The notes under the pieces: model-generated
The model's input: the letters and a program-made list of their open reading frames with translations, nothing else
The model's database searches: none
What the model was told of the DNA's origin: nothing
Part shown: piece by piece, positions 51,581-61,087 of the stretch
Position numbering within the stretch: position 1 is the first letter of the stretch
How the letters are laid out: each line of letters starts with the position of its first letter
Source of the DNA: Mycoavidus sp. HKI
Lineage (GTDB): Bacteria > Pseudomonadota > Gammaproteobacteria > Burkholderiales > Burkholderiaceae
Length of the DNA: 64,000 nt
Assembly: GCF_020023735.2 (NCBI RefSeq)
Contig: NZ_CP076444.2
Coordinates: 1,379,501-1,443,500, forward strand
Reading direction: 5' to 3'
Made by a program: the position numbers and the translations under genes

Positions 51581-52492
51581 ATGCGCTTACATAAAAATTT
51601 GATCCAACTACTGATTAGCGTGCTAGCAATAACACCCTATAGTGCCTCTGCAAATATCCAAGTGACAGACGATGTCGGCACAGTAGTCACGCTTACCACA
51701 CCGGCCAAACGGGTGATTAGCCTAGCACCGCATCTCACTGAATTAATTTACGCAGCCGGCGGCGGATCTGTATTGCGCGGTACTGTCAAGCATAGCGATT
51801 ACCCAAATGCCGCGAGACAGTTACCGCGAGTGGGCGATTACCAAGCACTTGATTTGGAGCAAATCATTGCGTTGCGACCTGATTTGGTGGTGGCTTGGCA
51901 GCATGGCAATGTGGAGCGTCAGTTGAACGCCCTGCGCAAATTACATATTCCGATTTTTTATAACGCGCCACGCCAACTCAACGATATTTCTATCACGCTT
52001 GAAAAATTTGGCATTTTATTTGACACCCGCGCCACCGCCGATTCAGCCGCGGCTCGATTGCGTGCAGACATTGCAGCGTTACGCACACGCTATGCGCAAC
52101 GCGCACCGGTACGGGTGTTTTATCAAGTATCTGATCAGCCTTTGATCACGCTGAACGGCAAGCAAATAGCCAGCGATGTGATTAGAGTATGCGGCGGCCA
52201 TAATGTGTTTGCTGATTTAGCACCAGAGGTCCCTGTTATTTCGCTAGAAGCGGTGCTGGCAGCTGACCCGCAGGCAATTATTGTGTCGCGCCCTAGCGCA
52301 ATCGCAACCGGTCAAGCCCTACCCAGCTTAGAGCGCTGGCGCAATTGGCCGCAACTGAGCGCCACTCAGCATAATGCTCTTTTTGCGATTGATGCAGATT
52401 TACTCGACCGCCCCGCCCCACGCATTGCGCAAGGTGCCGCACGACTGTGCAAAGCACTTGATACCGCACGCAATCGGCTTAAGCAGGAATAG
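51581..52492 (+). CDS. Periplasmic cobalamin-binding protein (BtuF-like)
   Basis: A 303-residue class III periplasmic binding protein. The signal peptide is LIQLLISVLAITPYSASA. The PF01497-like body has VISLAPHLTELIYAAGGGSV and LRPDLVVAWQHGN, resembling BtuF, so it probably binds vitamin B12 or a related chelate. No permease or ATPase genes adjoin it, so the transporter must be encoded elsewhere or be absent. Confidence 0.8.
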   Translation: MRLHKNLIQLLISVLAITPYSASANIQVTDDVGTVVTLTTPAKRVISLAPHLTELIYAAGGGSVLRGTVKHSDYPNAARQLPRVGDYQALDLEQIIALRPDLVVAWQHGNVERQLNALRKLHIPIFYNAPRQLNDISITLEKFGILFDTRATADSAAARLRADIAALRTRYAQRAPVRVFYQVSDQPLITLNGKQIASDVIRVCGGHNVFADLAPEVPVISLEAVLAADPQAIIVSRPSAIATGQALPSLERWRNWPQLSATQHNALFAIDADLLDRPAPRIAQGAARLCKALDTARNRLKQE

Positions 52493-52505
52493 GATTATAG
52501 CGGGC

Positions 52506-53606
52506 TTATCTCGCTGAAGCAGCAATACGCGGCGTTAACACCTGCACGTCACCGCACTGTGCGCGATGACGCAGCACATGATCCATCAATACCAAGGCGA
52601 GCATTGCTTCAGCAATTGGCGTGGCGCGAATGCCAACACAGGGGTCATGCCGCCCAAAGGTCTCAACTATCGCCGGAGCACCAGTTTTATCAATCGACTG
52701 GCGTGGCGTGCGAATGCTCGAAGTCGGCTTAATGGCAAGAGAGACGGTGATATCTTGGCCACTCGTAATGCCGCCAAGAATACCCCCGGCATGATTACTC
52801 ATAAAGCCAGCCGGAGTCAGTTCATCACCATGCTGCGAGCCACGCTGGGCGATGCTGGCGAAACCAGCGCCAATTTCAACCCCTTTAACGGCATTAATGC
52901 CCATCATCGCATGCGCAATATCCGCGTCTAGTCTATCAAAAACGGGCTCACCCAGGCCAACTGGTACGCCACTTGCGATGACCGTGATGCGTGCACCGAT
53001 TGAATCGCCTTCTTTACGCAGTTGATCCATATAAGCTTCTAGCTGCGGCACAATCTCTGCATTAGGGGAAAAAAATGGATTTTCTGGCACATAGGCCCAA
53101 TCAATGAATGGAATATTAATCTCGCCAAGCGCGGCCATATAGGCTTGTATTTTGATTTTTAGATGCTCGTGCAGCCATTTTTTTGCGACGGCGCCTGCCG
53201 CTACCAAGGGCGCTGTTAAGCGTGCCGATGAACGGCCGCCACCGCGATAGTCGCGCAGACCATATTTATGCCAGTAAGTATAATCTGCGTGGCCAGGACG
53301 AAAAGTATCGACAAGATTGCCGTAATCTTTGCTCCGTTGATCCGTATTACGGATCAACAGTCCAATTGGCGCACCCGTCGTGATGCCCTCGAAGACACCG
53401 GAAAGAATTTCAACACTATCGTCTTCTTTGCGCTGCGTCACATGACGCGACGTGCCAGGCTTACGGCGATCTAACTCAAGCTGAATATCATTTTGCGTCA
53501 GGGTCAGTCCAGGCGGACAGCCATCGATGACACAGCCAATCGCCGGACCGTGGGATTCGCCAAAGGTGGTAACCGTGAAAAGCGTACCAAGAGTGTTACC
53601 GGACAT
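52506..53606 (-). CDS. aroC: Chorismate synthase
   Basis: A 366-residue FMN-dependent enzyme, last step of the shikimate pathway. Signatures [18 protein letters not shown] near the N terminus, [12 protein letters not shown] in the middle and [22 protein letters not shown] near the end are intact. It is convergent with the B12-binding protein gene, with 13 bases between stops. Confidence 0.97.
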   Translation of the reverse strand: MSGNTLGTLFTVTTFGESHGPAIGCVIDGCPPGLTLTQNDIQLELDRRKPGTSRHVTQRKEDDSVEILSGVFEGITTGAPIGLLIRNTDQRSKDYGNLVDTFRPGHADYTYWHKYGLRDYRGGGRSSARLTAPLVAAGAVAKKWLHEHLKIKIQAYMAALGEINIPFIDWAYVPENPFFSPNAEIVPQLEAYMDQLRKEGDSIGARITVIASGVPVGLGEPVFDRLDADIAHAMMGINAVKGVEIGAGFASIAQRGSQHGDELTPAGFMSNHAGGILGGITSGQDITVSLAIKPTSSIRTPRQSIDKTGAPAIVETFGRHDPCVGIRATPIAEAMLALVLMDHVLRHRAQCGDVQVLTPRIAASAR

Positions 53607-53688
53607 ATCCGCTGGCCTAAAAAATTAAACGGAGAATTGAGAAAAGCGGCATTGCCGGCCCAGTGTACATCATCTCAAGGCAGCCATT

Positions 53689-54135
53689 TCATTGGCTTTC
53701 GGTTTCAGGCCAATCCCGAATATAGGCTTTGAGCATGCGGTTTTCAAAACCTTGCTCCTCAACCACGGCTTTAGCCACATCGTAAAACGAAATCACCCCC
53801 ATTAAGGTGCGCTCATTTAACACCGGCAAATAGCGTGCATGTCGTTCTAGCATCATGCGGCGGACCACATTAACATCCGTCTCGGGCGAACAAACCAATG
53901 GACTGCTATTCATAACGTCACGGATAGTGGTGGCGCCAATCACGCCGTCACTTGCTCGCAAAGTCAGAATAATCTCTCGGAAGGTGAGAAGACCCACCAG
54001 ATTACCCTCTTCCATCACGACCAACGAACCAATATCGTGCGTCGCCATGGTATCCACCGCTTCGAGCAACGGTGTCTCAGGCCTTACCGTGAAAAGCGTA
54101 TTCCCTTTGACTTTCAGTATGTCACAGACTTGCAT
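53689..54135 (-). CDS. CBS-domain pair protein
   Basis: A 148-residue protein made of two CBS domains (residues 5-60 and 70-130), which in this family bind adenine nucleotides. Motifs MATHDIGSLVVMEEGNLVG and MLERHARYLPVLNERTLMGVIS are clear. No effector domain is attached. Its target is unknown. Confidence 0.88.
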   Translation of the reverse strand: MQVCDILKVKGNTLFTVRPETPLLEAVDTMATHDIGSLVVMEEGNLVGLLTFREIILTLRASDGVIGATTIRDVMNSSPLVCSPETDVNVVRRMMLERHARYLPVLNERTLMGVISFYDVAKAVVEEQGFENRMLKAYIRDWPETESQ

Positions 54136-54215
54136 AGATCCCTTCCTTGGGCTGACTCAATGTCTGGATGCTAACGGAAAGCTTAGCAAAGATAAAGTAG
54201 GCTGTTCGGCCAAGG

Positions 54216-55667
54216 CTATTTCTTTCGTTGCGCAGGTAAGTCGGTGCAGACGCCTTCAAACAGTTCGGCCGCCATGCCAATTGATTCGCTGAGCGTCGGA
54301 TGGGGATGAATCGTTTTACCTATATCGGCTGCGTCTGCCCCCATCTCAATTGCCAGGCAAAGCTCGCCAATCAGATCTCCCGCGCTGGTACCGACAATCC
54401 CGCCGCCAATCACACGGTGCGTAGTTTGGTCAAAAATCAGTTTGGTAAGACCTTCATCGCGGCCATTGGCAACGGCGCGGCCGGAAGCGGCCCACGGAAA
54501 CACTGCTTTGCCATATTGAATGCCTTCTGCTTGACACTGGGCTTCCGTTTTGCCCGTCCACGCCACTTCTGGATCCGTATAGGCAACCGAAGGGATCTGA
54601 TACGCATCAAAATAAGCTTTCTGGCCGGCGGCGACTTCCGCCGCAATATGCCCTTCGTGCACAGCTTTATGGGCCAACATAGGCTGACCCACGACATCGC
54701 CAATTGCAAAAATATGCGGCACATTGGTGCGTTGCTGTTGGTCAACGAGGATAAAGCCGCGCTCATTGACCTGGACGCCGGCTTTGTCGGCGCCGATTTG
54801 ATGGCCATTAGGCTTGCGCCCGACGGCTACCAGCACCAGGTCATAACATTGTGCACTGCTAGGCGCCTGTGCGCCTTCAAAACTAACATGAATCCCATCA
54901 TTTTTTGCTTCGGCTTGAACCGTTTTGGTTTTGAGCATGATCTGCCCAAAGCGAGGGGCATTAAATTTCTCCCATACTTTGACCAAATCACGATCGGCCC
55001 CGGCCATCAGGGTATCCGACATTTCAACAATATCAACTTGCGCGCCAAGCGCTGAATAAACGGTTGCCATTTCAAGGCCGATGATGCCACCGCCAATCAC
55101 CAACATGCGCTGTGGAATCTGCCGCAATTCAAGTGCGCCCGTTGAATCAACGATGCGCGGGTCAGCCGGCATAAAAGGCAACGGTATTGACTGCGAGCCC
55201 GCCGCAATAATGGCATGCTTGAATTTGACCTGGCGCACCTGACCGGCGTCAGCTTGGACGGCCAGTTGGTGAGGGCTAGTAAATTCACCTACCCCATTTA
55301 TAACTTGCACTTTACGCGCTTTGGCCATCTGCGCTAAGCCGCCGGTTAGCTTATCGATCACCCCAGATTTAAAGGCACGCAGTTTATTTAAATCGATTTG
55401 TGCTTCGCCAAACGAGATACCGTGCGCCGCCAAGGCTTTCACTTCCGCACTAATTTGCGCGGTATGGAGCAAGGCTTTCGACGGAATGCAGCCGACATTT
55501 AAACAGACCCCGCCAAGCGTTGGGTAACGTTCAACCAGTACCGTGTGCAAGCCAAGATCAGCGGCTCGAAACGCTGCAGCATAGCCACCGGGCCCAGCAC
55601 CTAGTACCAGTAAATCACACTCCACCGGATCCGCTGCTAGCGGCTGTTTAGTTTCAATTGAACTCAT
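54216..55667 (-). CDS. lpdA: Dihydrolipoamide dehydrogenase (E3)
   Basis: A 483-residue FAD enzyme that reoxidises dihydrolipoyl groups of the pyruvate dehydrogenase complex. FAD motif LVLGAGPGGYAAAFRAAD, redox disulphide GGVCLNVGCIPSKALLH and the C-terminal HPHPTLSE with the catalytic His-Glu pair are present. It has no lipoyl domain of its own. It is 14 bases downstream of aceF. Confidence 0.96.
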   Translation of the reverse strand: MSSIETKQPLAADPVECDLLVLGAGPGGYAAAFRAADLGLHTVLVERYPTLGGVCLNVGCIPSKALLHTAQISAEVKALAAHGISFGEAQIDLNKLRAFKSGVIDKLTGGLAQMAKARKVQVINGVGEFTSPHQLAVQADAGQVRQVKFKHAIIAAGSQSIPLPFMPADPRIVDSTGALELRQIPQRMLVIGGGIIGLEMATVYSALGAQVDIVEMSDTLMAGADRDLVKVWEKFNAPRFGQIMLKTKTVQAEAKNDGIHVSFEGAQAPSSAQCYDLVLVAVGRKPNGHQIGADKAGVQVNERGFILVDQQQRTNVPHIFAIGDVVGQPMLAHKAVHEGHIAAEVAAGQKAYFDAYQIPSVAYTDPEVAWTGKTEAQCQAEGIQYGKAVFPWAASGRAVANGRDEGLTKLIFDQTTHRVIGGGIVGTSAGDLIGELCLAIEMGADAADIGKTIHPHPTLSESIGMAAELFEGVCTDLPAQRKK

Positions 55668-55681
55668 CTATCAAACCTTTA

Positions 55682-57052
55682 CTACAGGGTTACACGGCGG
55701 AAATCGGCTAGCACAGCAGCCAGATAGGCGTTAAAACGAGCCGCTTCAGCGCCATCGATAACGCGATGGTCATACGATAAAGAAAGCGGCAGCATGAGAC
55801 GTGGCATGAACTGCTGACCATCCCATACCGGGCTTAGCGCACTACGGCAAACGCCCAAAATAGCCACTTCAGGCGCGTTGATAATGGGCGTGAAGTAGGT
55901 GCCGCCAATACCGCCTAACGAAGAAATTGAAAAGCAGCCACCCTGCATCTGGTCAGATTTTAGCTTGCCTTCGCGGGCGAGTTGAGCCAGTTCTGCGGTC
56001 TCTTGTGCAATTTCCTGCACCCCTTTTTGATCGGCATCTCGAATCACCGGCACCACCAGACCATTCGGGGTATCTACCGCAAAGCCAATGTGATAGTACT
56101 GTTTATAAATCAGGTTATCGCCATCCAGACTAGTATTAAAGCTGGGGTATTGTTTAAGCGCCGCAACGCTGGCTTTGATTAAAAAAGCCAGCATGGTGAC
56201 CTTGGCGGCAGTTTTATTATTTTCTTGGTTTAGCTTTACCCGGAAAGCTTCAAGCTCTGTAATATCAGCATCTTCATTGCTCGTCACATGGGGAATCATG
56301 ACCCAATTGCGATGCAGGTTAGCGCCTGCAATTTTTTTGATACGCGATAAGGGCTTGGCTTCGACTGGGCCAAATTTTGTGAAGGCAACTTGTGGCCAGG
56401 GGAGTAAATTGAGGCCACCACCGGCGCCGCTCGCTACCGCGCCCGAGGCCGGCAATCCACCTTGCAATGCAGCCTTTACGTAAGCGCGCACATCGTCTTG
56501 TGTGATACGTCCTTTAGGCCCGCTGCCGCTAATCTGCTGCACATCGACCCCAAGCTCGCGCGCAAATTGGCGTACTGAAGGACTGGCATGGCTTGCCGTG
56601 CGGTCTGCTGGCGGGCTGGCTACGCCAGTTAGAGCCGTTGCCTCTGCTGACGTTGGTGCTAACGCGGGGCAAGGCGGCTGGCTCGAGTTGGCTGAGACTG
56701 CTCCCTGCTGCTCAGTGGGCGCACCTACTGTACTCTGCGCTACCGGCAATTGAGGGCGATTCGTGGCCGCTTCTTGAGCCGGCGACGCGTGCTCGGCTAG
56801 CGGAGCTTCAGCCACGCTCTCAAGCAAGACAATCACTGTGCCCTGAGAAACACGCGCGCCGGGTTTCACTTTGATTTCTTTGACCCGACCAGCGCTGGGA
56901 CTCGGGATATCCATCGTGGCTTTGTCCGACTCGAGACTCAGCAAAGACTGCTCTTCCTCAACCATGTCTCCTGGACCCACCAGCACTTCAATGACTGGCA
57001 CGTCAGCGTAGTCGCCAATGTCCGGTACTTTAATTTCAATGATTTGACTCAT
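55682..57052 (-). CDS. aceF: Pyruvate dehydrogenase E2, dihydrolipoamide acetyltransferase
   Basis: A 456-residue E2 core. One lipoyl domain (residues 1-80) carries the lipoyl lysine in LESDKATMDIPSP. A Ala/Pro/Gln-rich linker, an E3-binding domain (SPSVRQFARELGVDVQQISG) and the catalytic domain with SYDHRVIDGAEAARF follow. E. coli E2 has three lipoyl domains. The ATG at 57052 (MSQIIEIKVPDIGDY) is chosen; the upstream extension to 57100 is not family-like. Confidence 0.95.
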   Translation of the reverse strand: MSQIIEIKVPDIGDYADVPVIEVLVGPGDMVEEEQSLLSLESDKATMDIPSPSAGRVKEIKVKPGARVSQGTVIVLLESVAEAPLAEHASPAQEAATNRPQLPVAQSTVGAPTEQQGAVSANSSQPPCPALAPTSAEATALTGVASPPADRTASHASPSVRQFARELGVDVQQISGSGPKGRITQDDVRAYVKAALQGGLPASGAVASGAGGGLNLLPWPQVAFTKFGPVEAKPLSRIKKIAGANLHRNWVMIPHVTSNEDADITELEAFRVKLNQENNKTAAKVTMLAFLIKASVAALKQYPSFNTSLDGDNLIYKQYYHIGFAVDTPNGLVVPVIRDADQKGVQEIAQETAELAQLAREGKLKSDQMQGGCFSISSLGGIGGTYFTPIINAPEVAILGVCRSALSPVWDGQQFMPRLMLPLSLSYDHRVIDGAEAARFNAYLAAVLADFRRVTL

Positions 57053-57135
57053 TATGTGTTCTCTAAGAGGAGGATATGCAACCCGTATAAGGGGCTGCAC
57101 TATATCCTATCCATACATCGATATGAACAGGCCTA

Positions 57136-59829
57136 CTAAACGGTCATTGGGTTAGGTTTAGCCGGATCGAGCTGATATTTGGCTAATGCTTCAGCCACCA
57201 GCTGTGGCTTAATCGCGCCTTCATCCGCCAAGGCTTTGAGCGCCGCCACGGTGACCCAATAGCGATCAACCTCAAAGAAGTGGCGCAGCTTCTCGCGTGT
57301 ATCCGAGCGGCCAAAACCATCTGTCCCCAAGACCACATAGCGACCTGGCACAAAAGCCCGGATTTGCTCAGCAAAGGCGCGTACATAATCCGTTGCCGCA
57401 ATCACTGGGCCTTTGGCGTCTTTTAGCAATGTCTCAACGTGAGAGTGCTTTGGCGCCTCAGCAGGATGGAGTAGATTGTGTCGCTCAGTGGCTTGCCCAT
57501 CTCGAGCAAGCTCAGTAAAGCTTGGGCACCCCCATAGATCGGCAACCACCCCCCAATCTTTTGCTAGTAGGTCGGCAGCCGCAATCACTTCATTGAAAAT
57601 GGTACCTGAACCGAGCAGTTGCACGCGGGGCATTGTGTCCTGCTGAGAATCGGCTTTCTTAAAGCAATACATGCCTTTCACAATATCTTGCTCAATACCT
57701 GCCGGCAATGCCGGATGCTCGTAGTTTTCATTCATTACCGTAATATAGTAATAAACGTCTTCTTGCTCCTGCACCATCCGGCGCAAGCCATCTTGCATAA
57801 TGACCGCGAGCTCATAGCCAAATGTCGGATCATAGCTTACGCAGTTTGGAATCCCGGCTGAAAACAGATGCGAATGGCCATCTTCGTGTTGCAACCCTTC
57901 GCCATTGAGCGTCGTGCGTCCAGCTGTCGCGCCCAGCAAAAAGCCACGCGAGCGCATATCGGCAGCAGCCCATGCCAGATCGCCAACGCGCTGAAAGCCA
58001 AACATCGAATAAAAGATATAGAAGGGAATCATCTGCTCGCCGTGCGTTGAATACGCCGTTGCCGCCGCGATCCAGTCGCACATCCCGCCCGCTTCGTTAA
58101 TCCCTTCTTGTAAAATCTGGCCAGTTTTTGATTCTTTATAAAACATCAGCTGATCAGAATCCTCCGGCACATATTTTTGGCCGTCCTGATTCCAAATACC
58201 AATCTGCCGGAACAAACCTTCCATGCCGAACGTCCGCGACTCATCCGGCACAATCGGCACGATCCGCTTACCCAACGCTTTATCTTTGAGCAAGATATTT
58301 AAAATCCGCACAAAAGCCATCGTCGTTGAAATCTCGCGGCCTTCTCCGGTTCCTTTTAAAACCGGTTCAAAACTAGTTAACGCGGGCACTGGCAACGGCT
58401 CAGCCTTAGCGCGGCGAGCCGGCAAATAACCGCCTAACGCCATGCGCTGCTGCCGCATATAGGTCAGCTCTTTTGAACCCTCTTCAAATTTCAGGTAAGG
58501 GACATCGGCCAGGGCTTCATCTGTAATCGGCAGACGGAATTGATCACGGAATTTTTTCAGTGCATCAATCGGCATTTTCTTTTGCTGATGGGTGATATTC
58601 ATCGCTTGACCTGCTTCACCCATGCCATAGCCTTTAATTGTTTTGGCTAAAATTACGGTGGGTTGGCCACACGCTTGCGACGCTGCGGAGAAAGCTGCAT
58701 AAATTTTATGCGGATCGTGTCCGCCACGATTTAAGTTCCAAATATCGTCATCTGACCAATCTGAAACTAATGCTTTGAGCTCTGGTGTATTGAAAAAATG
58801 CTCGCGCACATAAGCGCCGCTTTCAGATTTGTAAGTTTGGTATTCGCCATCAACGACTGCCCTCATGCGGCGCATCAGTACACCCGTTTTATCACGGGCA
58901 AACAAAGCATCCCAGCGGCTGCCCCAAACGATCTTAATCACATTCCAGCCCGCGCCACGAAAAGAAGACTCCAATTCCTGGATAATCGAGCCACTGCCGC
59001 GCACAGGACCATCGAGCCGCTGTAGATTGCAGTTCACCACAAACACCAAATTATCGAGCCGTTCGCGGCCGGCCATGCCAATCGCACCGAGGGACTCGGG
59101 CTCATCGGTCTCGCCATCGCCCAAAAAGGCCCATACTTTGCGCCCTTCGGTTTGAACGATGCCACGCATCGCTAGGTACTTCATGAAGCGCGCCTGATAA
59201 ATAGACATAATTGGCCCCAACCCCATCGACACGGTTGGGAATTGCCAAAAATTCGGCATTAACCATGGATGCGGATAAGACGAAATGCCGTTGCCCCCCA
59301 CCTCTTGGCGGAAATTATCCAGTTGCTCTTGCGTCAGCCGGCCCAACAAAAAGGCTCGCGAATAAATGCCCGGCGACGAATGGCCCTGCATAAAAATCAA
59401 ATCGCCCCCATGCTCCTTAGAAGGCGCATGCCAGAAATGGTTAAAGCCCACGTCATACAGCGTAGCGGCGGAGGCAAAGGAGGCGATATGGCCACCTACG
59501 TTCGTCTCTTTACCCGCGCGCAAGACCATCGCAACGGCATTCCAGCGCGTATAGGATCGAATGCGGTGTTCAATGTCCGAGTCCCCAGGATATTGCACTT
59601 GCTGCTCAACTGGAATCGTATTGATATAAGGCGTGGTTGCCGAAAATGGCAAATGAGCGCCACGCAAGCGGGCGAGCTCAATCTGTTTTTCAATCAAATA
59701 GTGAGCACGTTGCGGGCCAACACTGGCCAGCACGCCTTCAAGCGCCTCTAGCCACTCACCCGTTTCTTCGGGATCTTCATCGTGTTCGACAGCAATATAT
59801 TTCAACACTTCCTTGGGTACGGCAGACAT
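57136..59829 (-). CDS. aceE: Pyruvate dehydrogenase E1 (homodimeric)
   Basis: An 898-residue TPP enzyme that decarboxylates pyruvate and acetylates the E2 lipoyl group. The TPP motif is FLGDGETDEPES followed by VNCNLQRLDGPVRG. EGLQHEDGHSHLF and YDPTFGYELAVIMQDG lie in the C-terminal half. The ATG at 59829 (MSAVPKEVLKYIAVE) has an AGGAGA ribosome-binding site, so the upstream extension to 59934 is rejected. Confidence 0.96.
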   Translation of the reverse strand: MSAVPKEVLKYIAVEHDEDPEETGEWLEALEGVLASVGPQRAHYLIEKQIELARLRGAHLPFSATTPYINTIPVEQQVQYPGDSDIEHRIRSYTRWNAVAMVLRAGKETNVGGHIASFASAATLYDVGFNHFWHAPSKEHGGDLIFMQGHSSPGIYSRAFLLGRLTQEQLDNFRQEVGGNGISSYPHPWLMPNFWQFPTVSMGLGPIMSIYQARFMKYLAMRGIVQTEGRKVWAFLGDGETDEPESLGAIGMAGRERLDNLVFVVNCNLQRLDGPVRGSGSIIQELESSFRGAGWNVIKIVWGSRWDALFARDKTGVLMRRMRAVVDGEYQTYKSESGAYVREHFFNTPELKALVSDWSDDDIWNLNRGGHDPHKIYAAFSAASQACGQPTVILAKTIKGYGMGEAGQAMNITHQQKKMPIDALKKFRDQFRLPITDEALADVPYLKFEEGSKELTYMRQQRMALGGYLPARRAKAEPLPVPALTSFEPVLKGTGEGREISTTMAFVRILNILLKDKALGKRIVPIVPDESRTFGMEGLFRQIGIWNQDGQKYVPEDSDQLMFYKESKTGQILQEGINEAGGMCDWIAAATAYSTHGEQMIPFYIFYSMFGFQRVGDLAWAAADMRSRGFLLGATAGRTTLNGEGLQHEDGHSHLFSAGIPNCVSYDPTFGYELAVIMQDGLRRMVQEQEDVYYYITVMNENYEHPALPAGIEQDIVKGMYCFKKADSQQDTMPRVQLLGSGTIFNEVIAAADLLAKDWGVVADLWGCPSFTELARDGQATERHNLLHPAEAPKHSHVETLLKDAKGPVIAATDYVRAFAEQIRAFVPGRYVVLGTDGFGRSDTREKLRHFFEVDRYWVTVAALKALADEGAIKPQLVAEALAKYQLDPAKPNPMTV

Positions 59830-59916
59830 TTTGTCTCCTGATGAAAGAACTGCTTCCCTGTTTGACGTATTTCGCTTTAGACAGCGATTTAAGCCGAAAC
59901 AGGTCTTAACGGCCAA

Positions 59917-59946
59917 ATTGTAAAGAGCGCACATTCAGCAATGCAA
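59917..59946 (-). promoter_or_regulatory. aceE: Predicted aceE promoter
   Basis: TTGCAT (59946-59941) and TACAAT (59922-59917) are 18 bases apart on the minus strand, giving a leader of about 80 bases before the ATG at 59829. The rest of the 375-base aceE-folD gap holds a weak folD promoter candidate (TTTTGT with TACAAT at 60164-60169) and no other gene. Confidence 0.55.
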
Positions 59947-60204
59947 GAAGAATTTCCAAATTACGGGACATATTCCCATAATGTGAAAAATTATTGCATT
60001 GCAGCATAAAATTGAGGGCAAAACAAAGCTCGGTGAGCGCCGCCCGCGACAGAGATCAAACATGCGTTGAGAATAACCATGCCTCTTTGCAGCAATGACA
60101 TAGCCAGTATAATGTGTTGCTTTCCATCAACAAGGTATTTGTTTTGTAGCCTCATCGACACTCTACAATTTTGCCAGACTACAAAACTCGCCCTCTACTA
60201 TCTC

Positions 60205-61080
60205 ATGACCGCTACTTTAATTAACGGCAACGCCCTCTCAAAAATTGTCCGCGCTGACGTCGCCGCGCGCGCTGCTACTCTTGCCCAACAAGGATGCCGG
60301 CCTGGGCTGGCGGTGATATTAGTCGGCGACAATCCAGCCAGTGCTGTCTATGTCCGCAATAAAGTGAAAGCCTGTGAGGAACATGGCCTGCACTCTTCAT
60401 GCGACCGTTACCCAGCAAATCTCAGTGAAGCCGAGTTGCTAGCGCGCATTGAGATGCTCAATCGCGACCCAGCCATTCACGGCATTTTGGTGCAATTACC
60501 TCTGCCGGCACATATTAACAGCCATAAAGTGATTGAAGCCATTGCCGCCGCTAAAGACGTGGATGGCTTTCATATTGCCAACGCCGGCGCCTTACTCACT
60601 GGCCAACCGCGCTTTCGACCCTGTACGCCATACGGCGTTATGAAGATGCTGCAAGCTTCACAGATTCCGCTGAGCGGCGCCGAGGCGGTCGTGATTGGCC
60701 GCTCAAATATTGTCGGCAAACCGATGGCGCTGCTGTTACTTGAGGCTGGCGCCACGGTCACCATCTGCCATAGCAAAACGCGGGACCTGGCCGCTCATAC
60801 GCGCACAGCGGATATCGTGATTGCAGCTGCCGGTCAGCGCAATCTCCTGACGGCCGATATGGTTAAACCCGGTGCGACCGTCATTGATGTTGGCATGAAC
60901 CGTGATGAAGCAGGTAAACTTTGCGGTGATGTTGATTTTGAACAGGTCAAAGAAGTGGCTGGCCACATCACGCCGGTACCTGGCGGCGTCGGTCCAATGA
61001 CCATCACCATGTTGCTTGTGAATACCGTTGAAGCGGCCGAACAAGCATGTACAGATCACCTCAATTCACAGATCGCTTAA
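60205..61080 (+). CDS. folD: Methylenetetrahydrofolate dehydrogenase / cyclohydrolase
   Basis: A 291-residue bifunctional enzyme interconverting methylene- and formyl-tetrahydrofolate. Motifs [12 protein letters not shown] (catalytic Lys), [28 protein letters not shown] and [14 protein letters not shown] are intact. The ATG at 60205 ([15 protein letters not shown]) gives the family length. The stop is seven bases before prlC. Confidence 0.96.
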   Translation: MTATLINGNALSKIVRADVAARAATLAQQGCRPGLAVILVGDNPASAVYVRNKVKACEEHGLHSSCDRYPANLSEAELLARIEMLNRDPAIHGILVQLPLPAHINSHKVIEAIAAAKDVDGFHIANAGALLTGQPRFRPCTPYGVMKMLQASQIPLSGAEAVVIGRSNIVGKPMALLLLEAGATVTICHSKTRDLAAHTRTADIVIAAAGQRNLLTADMVKPGATVIDVGMNRDEAGKLCGDVDFEQVKEVAGHITPVPGGVGPMTITMLLVNTVEAAEQACTDHLNSQIA

Positions 61081-61087
61081 AAATTTT

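Noticed and set aside
54300..55055. A 251-codon plus-strand ORF
   Set aside because: It is entirely opposite lpdA, an intact conserved gene.
59830..59934. N-terminal extension of AceE
   Set aside because: A strong ribosome-binding site stands before the ATG at 59829, and the predicted promoter lies inside the extension.
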